A DNA stretch of 36,487 bases from an uncultured Caryophanales bacterium (lineage in GTDB: Bacteria; Bacillota_I; Bacilli_A; RFN20; CAG-288), in the NCBI GenBank assembly GCA_905211645.1, contig CAJMBK010000010.1:1-36487 (forward strand). The letters are read 5' to 3'. The notes beneath the pieces were generated by a model. It was not told the origin of the DNA. It saw nothing but the letters and a program-made list of their open reading frames with translations, and ran no database searches. Shown here one piece after another: positions 32,312-36,487 of the stretch. Every line of letters starts with the position of its first letter. Positions within the stretch are counted from its first letter, which is position 1. The translations under genes and the position numbers were made by a program.

Positions 32312-32353
32312 ATGGGAGAAATATATTTAACACCGAAATGTAATTTCAATTAA
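32312..32353 (+). other. 13-codon plus-strand frame with a Shine-Dalgarno sequence
   Basis: The only plus-strand frame in the window with a ribosome-binding-like sequence: AGGAG, 3 bases, then ATG. It encodes MGEIYLTPKCNFN. The TPKCNFN stretch resembles the residues leading into a radical-SAM CxxxCxxC motif, but it stops before a second Cys and nothing matching follows in any frame. It could be a remnant or chance. Confidence 0.2.
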
Positions 32354-32427
32354 ACTGGAATTTAAGGATCAGGACAGTATGATCAAAAGAAACTAATTTC
32401 AGTGGTAAATATCAAATAAAGAAATAC

Positions 32428-32451
32428 AACTTTTATATATTTATAAAAGTT
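32428..32451 (-). terminator. AT-rich hairpin after the cupin fusion gene
   Basis: A perfect 10-bp stem (AACTTTTATA/TATAAAAGTT, 4-base loop) begins 23 bases past the stop. Only one G-C pair per arm and a poor U-tract make it a weak terminator. Confidence 0.4.
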
Positions 32452-32474
32452 TGTTCATACACAAAAGTTTCGTT

Positions 32475-33200
32475 TCACTCGATACTTTTGTAATATTCAT
32501 CATCGACAGGTTCAAGCCAGATATTCTCAGATGCCTCACCTGGAACTTCAACTGCTAAGTGAGTGAAATAGCTATCTTTACTTGCACCATGCCAATGTTT
32601 TACATTAGGTTTAATGTAAACTACATCACCTGGATGAAGCTTTCTAACTGGTTTATTCTCTTCTTGATAGTAACCAACGCCATCAATTACTAATAAGATT
32701 TGTCCGCCACCATTTTTAGCAGCATGAATATGCCAGTTATTTCTGCACCCTGGCTCAAAAGTTACATTGGAAATTTTAATTCCTTCAGTTGTGATAGGTT
32801 TTAAATAAGATTGACCAATAAAATACTTGGAATATGCAGTGTTTTTCTCACCTAAACCAAAGAGAGGTTCATTCTCAACATGTTCATTTTTATAAACTTC
32901 TCTAATCATAGGGAATACTGCCCAAGCATTTGGCCAACCGATATAAAAAGTAATATGAGTGATAATTTCGACCATTTCAGTAAGAGTAACGCCATGATTT
33001 TTAGCATTTGTAAGGTGATAGACCAATGAATTATCTGTTATTCCTTTGCTGATTAAAGCAACAACGGTAATCATACATCTATCTCTTAAAGCTAACTTAT
33101 CAACTCTTGACCAAATTTCACCAAAAAGTACATCATCATTTAATTCTGCAAATTTTGGTGCTAAGTCACCCAATTTATCTCTACCTGCAGTTTGCTTCAT
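32475..33200 (-). CDS. Carboxymuconolactone decarboxylase-cupin fusion protein
   Basis: A 241-residue fusion. The N-terminal half (about 1-105) is a carboxymuconolactone-decarboxylase/AhpD-like helical domain: EIWSR, LALRDRCMITVVALIS, HLTNAKNHGVT, and YIGWPNAW. It lacks the CxxC of peroxidase-type AhpD. The C-terminal half (about 135-241) is a cupin barrel with NNWHIH and GGGQILLV (metal His, His, Gln) and KPNVKHWHGA. This two-domain form is known in many bacteria, often beside oxidoreductases or hydrolases, with undefined substrates. It follows the alpha/beta hydrolase gene by 13 bases and shares its MerR-type promoter, suggesting a joint role with reactive carbonyls or quinones, by inference only. 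Confidence 0.88.
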   Translation of the reverse strand: MKQTAGRDKLGDLAPKFAELNDDVLFGEIWSRVDKLALRDRCMITVVALISKGITDNSLVYHLTNAKNHGVTLTEMVEIITHITFYIGWPNAWAVFPMIREVYKNEHVENEPLFGLGEKNTAYSKYFIGQSYLKPITTEGIKISNVTFEPGCRNNWHIHAAKNGGGQILLVIDGVGYYQEENKPVRKLHPGDVVYIKPNVKHWHGASKDSYFTHLAVEVPGEASENIWLEPVDDEYYKSIE

Positions 33201-33213
33201 AAATTTAACCTCA

Positions 33214-34188
33214 CTAATTCAAATGCTTTAAGATGAATTCTTTCATGTAGTTGAATGGAATTACATCTAAGTTATCGTACAAATCAGTATGAACTGCACC
33301 AGGAATTAAAAGTAATTCTGCATTTTCATGATCTTTTAATTTCTCATAAGCATCCTTAGAGAAATAGCATGAATGTGCTTTATCACCATGGATAATTAAA
33401 ACAGCACTTCTAATTTCATTTAGGAATTCATCCTGTTTTGTATTGATAAATGTTAATGAAGATGTAACATTCCAACCACAAGTTGAATTTAAGCTACGTG
33501 GATGATAACCTCTACCTTTGTAATAGTTAAAATAATCTTTAACATACCATGGTGCATCTGATGGAAGTTCATCAGGGAATGAACCAGCTAAAGCAAAGTT
33601 ACCATTTCTATAATCAATTGTTCTTTGATTATTCAAATTAACTTTTTGCTTGAACAACTCATCTTCAGTCATAGTATCAAAGTAAGCGTTGTGATTAACT
33701 CTGGACATGTTGTACATTGTCGATGTTATTGTTACTTTGATTCTCGTATCAATTTGAGCAGCATTCAAAGCAAGTCCACCCCAACCGCAGATACCGATGA
33801 TAGAAATCTTATTTTCATCAACCATAGGATGATTAACTAAATAATCCACAGCTGCTTGGAAATCTTCGGTGTTTATATCTACTGATGCTACATTTCTAAC
33901 TTCTCCGCCACTTTCACCGGTGAATGATGGGTCAAATGCAATGGTAAGAAATCCTAATTCAGCCATTTTCATTGCGTAAAGTCCACTGGCTTGTTCTTTA
34001 CAAGCACCGAATGGGCCAGAAACTGCAATTGCAGCTAACTTTTCTTCACCTTTTTCTTTTGGATAATAAAGATCTGCAGCAAGAGTGATTCCAAATCTGT
34101 TTCTAAAAGTGACTTTTTCATGATTCACTTTGTCTGATAAGGGAAAGGTTTTATCCCACTCTTGAACTAACTTCAATTCTTTTTCCAT
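33214..34188 (-). CDS. Alpha/beta hydrolase with Cys nucleophile (dienelactone hydrolase-like)
   Basis: A 324-residue cytoplasmic hydrolase. The oxyanion region is near SGPFGACKEQ (57-66), which also holds a Cys. The nucleophile elbow GICGWGG at 132-138 carries Cys134 in place of Ser, as in dienelactone hydrolases and YcjY-like enzymes. A likely acid is in HGDKAHS, and the His in PGAVHTDLY. A lid-like insertion occupies about 165-250. AAGGAAGG precedes the ATG. It is the first gene of an operon with the CMD-cupin gene and is driven by a promoter with a MerR-type operator. The substrate is unknown. Confidence 0.87.
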   Translation of the reverse strand: MEKELKLVQEWDKTFPLSDKVNHEKVTFRNRFGITLAADLYYPKEKGEEKLAAIAVSGPFGACKEQASGLYAMKMAELGFLTIAFDPSFTGESGGEVRNVASVDINTEDFQAAVDYLVNHPMVDENKISIIGICGWGGLALNAAQIDTRIKVTITSTMYNMSRVNHNAYFDTMTEDELFKQKVNLNNQRTIDYRNGNFALAGSFPDELPSDAPWYVKDYFNYYKGRGYHPRSLNSTCGWNVTSSLTFINTKQDEFLNEIRSAVLIIHGDKAHSCYFSKDAYEKLKDHENAELLLIPGAVHTDLYDNLDVIPFNYMKEFILKHLN

Positions 34189-34231
34189 ATCTACCTTCCT
34201 TTTTCCGACTAGTTTGACTAATCTTGGTAAA

Positions 34232-34262
34232 ATTATAAAACCTAAACCTTACTTTAGGTCAA
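34232..34262 (-). promoter_or_regulatory. MerR-type promoter/operator of the hydrolase operon
   Basis: On the minus strand TTGACC (34262-34257) and TATAAT (34237-34232) are separated by 19 bases, two more than optimal. The spacer coincides with a palindrome, ACCTAAA-6-TTTAGGT (34240-34259). A long spacer filled by a dyad is the hallmark of promoters untwisted by MerR-family activators, and the sequence resembles operators of the AdhR/NmlR group. No MerR gene lies in the window. Confidence 0.7.
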
Positions 34263-34309
34263 GAATTTTAAATTAATAATTTTTTGTAATATTTTGACAA
34301 TTAAAAAGA

Positions 34310-34335
34310 CCCTACGAGATTGCTAACTCGTAGGG
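34310..34335 (-). terminator. Intrinsic terminator of the PH-like pair
   Basis: CCCTACGAG and CTCGTAGGG form a perfect 9-bp GC-rich stem with an 8-base loop. On the minus strand it is followed by UCUUUUUAAU. It lies 30 bases past the stop of the 202-aa gene. Confidence 0.9.
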
Positions 34336-34364
34336 AATATTGGAGAGGAAGTAGATCTAAAAAT

Positions 34365-34973
34365 CTATCTACCAGCAGAGGAATCAATAGCAGTGTTTAA
34401 AGTATCAACAATTTCTTTTGATCCTTTAACTCCACCTGCTAACAAGTTTAAGCTATCACAGCTAACTGTGATTGTAGCTCTATCAAAAAGAATTAAACCT
34501 TTCTTTTTACTGACAATATTAATTTGCTCTAAAGGAATTGAAAATTCCTGAGCATATTTTGAAACGTTATTACCAGCTAAAATTGATGAAACAATTAAGT
34601 AAATGAGTAAGAAAACTGATAAACAAACTATTGCAATAACTTTAATAATTGGATTTCCAATTGCTTTCAACTTTCCAAATAATGAATTCTTATTAACTTT
34701 TGGTGCTACGACACAAAAGCCATAAACTCTTTTATTCGAAATGTAAACTTGACCTTTCTTGCCAACAAAATATGCAATTAAGTAAACTAATACAGTAATA
34801 AGCATAATAGTACTATACATTATAATAGGTGTCATATTCATATTTTGACCTGCAACAGAAGCTAAGACTATTGCAAACAAAGCCATTTCCACAGCAAGTG
34901 TTAAAATCATGAATAAGAAAGGTTTTTTACTTCGTGATACTTTGAATTCCTTCAAAATAACTTCGTCTTGCAT
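34365..34973 (-). CDS. Membrane protein with PH-like domain halves, larger paralogue
   Basis: A 202-residue protein with membrane segments at about 19-41, 48-70 and 109-133. It shares two blocks with the gene upstream: GQVYISNKRVYGFC at 74-87 (there RYVMYVSDKRVFGYA) and FSIPLEQINIVSKK at 144-157 (there YSIPLNKVSSVTKR), and both end in a KGSxxxxD-type helix. These blocks look like bacterial PH-like (bPH/DUF304-type) domain strands. Here about 55 extra residues with a membrane helix separate them. The ribosome-binding site GGAGG sits 9 bases after the neighbour's stop. Function unknown. Confidence 0.75.
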   Translation of the reverse strand: MQDEVILKEFKVSRSKKPFLFMILTLAVEMALFAIVLASVAGQNMNMTPIIMYSTIMLITVLVYLIAYFVGKKGQVYISNKRVYGFCVVAPKVNKNSLFGKLKAIGNPIIKVIAIVCLSVFLLIYLIVSSILAGNNVSKYAQEFSIPLEQINIVSKKKGLILFDRATITVSCDSLNLLAGGVKGSKEIVDTLNTAIDSSAGR

Positions 34974-34982
34974 AAAACCTCC

Positions 34983-35366
34983 TTATCTGTAAAGGTCAAT
35001 CTGTTTGATTATTGTCTCATAAAGATCAATCAATTCACTACCTTTACTTGGACCCATGGTGATTCTGGCATCAGCACAACCGACTGAGATGTAGTATTTC
35101 TTATTCAATTTACCAGTGACTCTCTTTGTGACTGAACTAACTTTGTTCAATGGAATTGAATAATCTTCACCACGTGCAAAAATGCTGTTGGAAGTTTTTG
35201 CATAACCGAATACTCTCTTATCTGAAACGTACATGACGTATCTTTTCATTGAGAAATACTTGATTAAGAAGAAAATTCCAATAATTAAGATTGCAAAAAT
35301 TACACCAATGACTAAATACTTGGTGATTCCTTTCAATCTTGCTTCAGCTAAAACTTTTTCATTCAT
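34983..35366 (-). CDS. Membrane-anchored PH-like domain protein, smaller paralogue
   Basis: A 127-residue protein with one membrane helix at about 14-36 and a cytoplasmic C-terminal PH-like domain (about 42-127). The domain has strand motifs RYVMYVSDKRVFGYA and YSIPLNKVSSVTKR, then YYISVGC and GSELIDLYETI as the closing helix. It forms an operon with its larger paralogue and is expressed from a promoter carrying a G7 tract. PH-like membrane proteins often bind lipids or partners, but no specific role can be assigned. Confidence 0.78.
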   Translation of the reverse strand: MNEKVLAEARLKGITKYLVIGVIFAILIIGIFFLIKYFSMKRYVMYVSDKRVFGYAKTSNSIFARGEDYSIPLNKVSSVTKRVTGKLNKKYYISVGCADARITMGPSKGSELIDLYETIIKQIDLYR

Positions 35367-35392
35367 ACAATTTCTCCTTTATCTCTTGAGAA

Positions 35393-35422
35393 ATTATAAC
35401 CCCCCCATTTGTTTGTCAAATG
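35393..35422 (-). promoter_or_regulatory. Promoter with a G7 tract before the PH-like pair
   Basis: On the minus strand TTGACA (35419-35414) and TATAAT (35398-35393) are both perfect but only 15 bases apart. The spacer contains seven consecutive G (C at 35400-35406). CATTTG/CAAATG arms (35406-35411, 35417-35422) overlap the -35. Slippage of the G run would change the spacing towards 17. Further upstream a TAAGTCA/TGACTTA hairpin lies at 35429-35448. Confidence 0.65.
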
Positions 35423-35598
35423 AAATCATAAGTCAATTTTCTGACTTAATTTCAACGCTGAAAATTGTGGGTATTTTCTCATTGGGGTGCGGGTATAAGA
35501 GTTTGGATGAATAAAAAAATTGAATGAAAGTTTAAAATTATGAGAATTCAAAAGTTGAAAAATATCAAGTAATAATTTAATTAAACAATTTAAATTTA

Positions 35599-35620
35599 CT
35601 AAATAAAATTGCTTATTTAG
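35599..35620 (-). terminator. AT-only hairpin overlapping the cytidine deaminase stop
   Basis: CUAAAUAA and UUAUUUAG pair perfectly on the minus strand with a 6-base loop, and the stop codon lies in the 5' arm. The lack of G-C pairs and a poor U-tract make termination doubtful. Confidence 0.35.
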
Positions 35621-36003
35621 AACTTACATTCATAAGGGTATGGAAGAAGTTCACTAACTTTAACTTTAGTTTCATCATCAACAATTACATAACCGTCATT
35701 CATGTAGTCAGAAAGTAATTGTCTGCAATTTCCACAAGGTGGAATTACATTGTAATTATTATCACCTGCCACAGCAACGATAGTGTCGAATTCTCTTTCA
35801 CCATTTGTAATTGCGTTACCAATTGCAATAACTTCGCCGCAAGCACCATGTATTGAATAAACATTGACACCAACGTAAATCTTACCTGATTTAGTTCTTA
35901 AAGCACATCCAACTGTATGTTTGAATGTGACACCATCATAATTTGGTTTAATAGCCTCTCTAGCTTTCTCAATAAGTAACAAATCTTCTTTAGTTAAATT
36001 CAT
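35617..36003 (-). CDS. cdd: Cytidine deaminase family protein
   Basis: A 128-residue zinc deaminase, most likely converting cytidine or deoxycytidine to the uridine form for pyrimidine salvage. Zinc and catalytic residues are in HGACGEVIAIGNAI (Cys55, general acid Glu57) and PPCGNCRQ (Cys90, Cys93). The standard motif reads CAE; here it is CGE, a variant seen in the blasticidin-deaminase-like branch, so substrate preference may differ. AAAAGGAA precedes the ATG. TTAAGC and TATAAA 17 bases apart (36064-36036) may be its promoter, since a terminator of the next gene lies directly upstream. Confidence 0.85.
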   Translation of the reverse strand: MNLTKEDLLLIEKAREAIKPNYDGVTFKHTVGCALRTKSGKIYVGVNVYSIHGACGEVIAIGNAITNGEREFDTIVAVAGDNNYNVIPPCGNCRQLLSDYMNDGYVIVDDETKVKVSELLPYPYECKF

Positions 36004-36074
36004 AGTAAATAGTTCCTTTTCGAACTTAATTTCATTTTATAAAAACTAACCACTATTTGCTTAACTTATAAGAA

Positions 36075-36106
36075 AAGTCTGATCTAAGAATTCTTAAACC
36101 AGACTT
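36075..36106 (-). terminator. Intrinsic terminator of the 89-aa gene
   Basis: On the minus strand a 14-bp stem (AAGUCUGGUUUAAG with CUUAGAUCAGACUU, two wobbles) closes on an AAUU loop and is followed by UUCUUAU. It starts 30 bases past the stop. Confidence 0.82.
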
Positions 36107-36136
36107 GTTTCTCAATCAAACTAATTACAAATAAAC

Positions 36137-36406
36137 TTAGTTTTGTTGAATCTTGATTGTAACAATTTCTTTCTTGGTGTGAAGCCAGTTGTAAATTAAT
36201 GGAACTGTGAATAATGTGCAAAAAGTGATAACTAATTTAACAAGTGCTAACTTCTTGAATGACCATTTCTTTGTTCTGATCTTCTTTTTGAAAACACATT
36301 CTGTTTCACTTCTTGAAACACAGGTGTAACCTTGAGTTTCATAGATTGCTACAACATTTTGGAACTCCATTGAGTTTTTGACGACTTTTTCGATCTTCTT
36401 TTTCAT
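36137..36406 (-). CDS. Hypothetical small single-helix membrane protein
   Basis: An 89-residue protein, unrecognised. A basic N-terminal helix (MKKKIEKVVKNSMEF) is followed by a short strand-like segment (YTCVSRSETECVFKKK), a Lys-rich stretch, one membrane helix at about 53-75, and a short tail. I use the ATG at 36406, which has AAGGAAG upstream. The frame stays open to a TTG at 36454, but that TTG is the first triplet of a promoter -35 (TTGACA), so the longer reading is rejected. The promoter has a G7 tract like that of the PH-like pair. Confidence 0.65.
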   Translation of the reverse strand: MKKKIEKVVKNSMEFQNVVAIYETQGYTCVSRSETECVFKKKIRTKKWSFKKLALVKLVITFCTLFTVPLIYNWLHTKKEIVTIKIQQN

Positions 36407-36425
36407 ATTTTGTCTTCCTTTCTTT

Positions 36426-36456
36426 AATATGTTAACAACCCCCCCGTTTGTCAAAC
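36426..36456 (-). promoter_or_regulatory. Promoter with a G7 tract before the 89-aa gene
   Basis: On the minus strand TTGACA (36454-36449) is followed by AAC, seven G (C at 36439-36445) and TTGTTAACATATT. The -10 could be TAACAT (spacer 14) or CATATT (36431-36426, spacer 17). The shorter spacing fits the ribosome-binding site better. GTTTG-T-CAAAC (36446-36456) is a palindrome over the -35. The block TTTGACAAAC plus the G7 run matches the promoter of the PH-like pair. Confidence 0.55.
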
Positions 36457-36487
36457 AAAATGCTAAAAAATAACAAAATTTGAACTG

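Noticed and set aside
36407..36454. Longer start of the 89-aa protein at TTG 36454
   Set aside because: The TTG is part of the -35 TTGACA, and the added residues translate the G7 tract and the ribosome-binding site.
1..36487. CRISPR arrays, insertion sequences or prophage genes
   Set aside because: No regularly spaced repeats, transposase or integrase motifs or terminal repeats were seen on either strand.

Overview
The window is a stretch of core chromosome from a low-GC, AT-rich Bacillota lineage (Bacilli; the gene set and order suggest an RF39-, Acholeplasma- or Erysipelotrichales-like gut bacterium, but the sequence does not settle the genus). All recognisable genes, the RNase P RNA and the tRNA lie on the minus strand. 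Standard code 11 applies. TGA is a stop in several ATGA stop/start overlaps (fhs/folD, der/gpsA, the ABC pair) and TGG encodes Trp, so this is not a code-4 mycoplasma. Several promoters show a TGN-TATAAT extended -10 with a weak -35.

In the direction of transcription (high to low coordinates) the window opens with an accessory zone (36487-32205): a small membrane protein, a cytidine deaminase, two PH-like membrane paralogues, a Cys-nucleophile alpha/beta hydrolase and a carboxymuconolactone decarboxylase-cupin fusion. Two promoters here carry a run of seven G between -35 and -10. The hydrolase promoter has the 19-bp spacer and dyad typical of MerR-family control. Then come a tRNA with anticodon CAU, rluB, a tail-anchored protein with cmk, der-gpsA with an unrecognised helical protein, gpsB, the type B RNase P RNA (rnpB), pgsA, a stand-alone CinA C-terminal domain (pncC), recA, rny, ymdB, spoVS, miaB, ricA (ymcA), mutS and mutL. 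The order pgsA-cinA-recA-rny-ymdB-spoVS-miaB-ymcA-mutS-mutL matches Bacillus subtilis closely and supports several calls.

After mutL follows the most unusual gene: miaA fused in frame to a TcdA/CsdL-type E1-like domain. That would put i6A37 and ct6A37 tRNA modification in one polypeptide, with miaB (ms2i6A37) in the same cluster. Next are fhs and a divergent folD (one-carbon metabolism), a pair of ATPase-permease fused ABC transporters, ychF, ispF, argS, rpoE (RNA polymerase delta), fba, and a four-helix membrane protein at the window start.

The structures most worth a second look are the MiaA-TcdA fusion; a 23-bp inverted repeat bracketing rnpB and reaching into the gpsB coding end; the two G7-tract promoters; the MerR-type promoter; a 17-bp inverted repeat around the start of the first ABC gene, whose best start codon by Shine-Dalgarno position is AUA; and the loss of catalytic residues in FolD. 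Everything is read by eye; no search or folding program was run.
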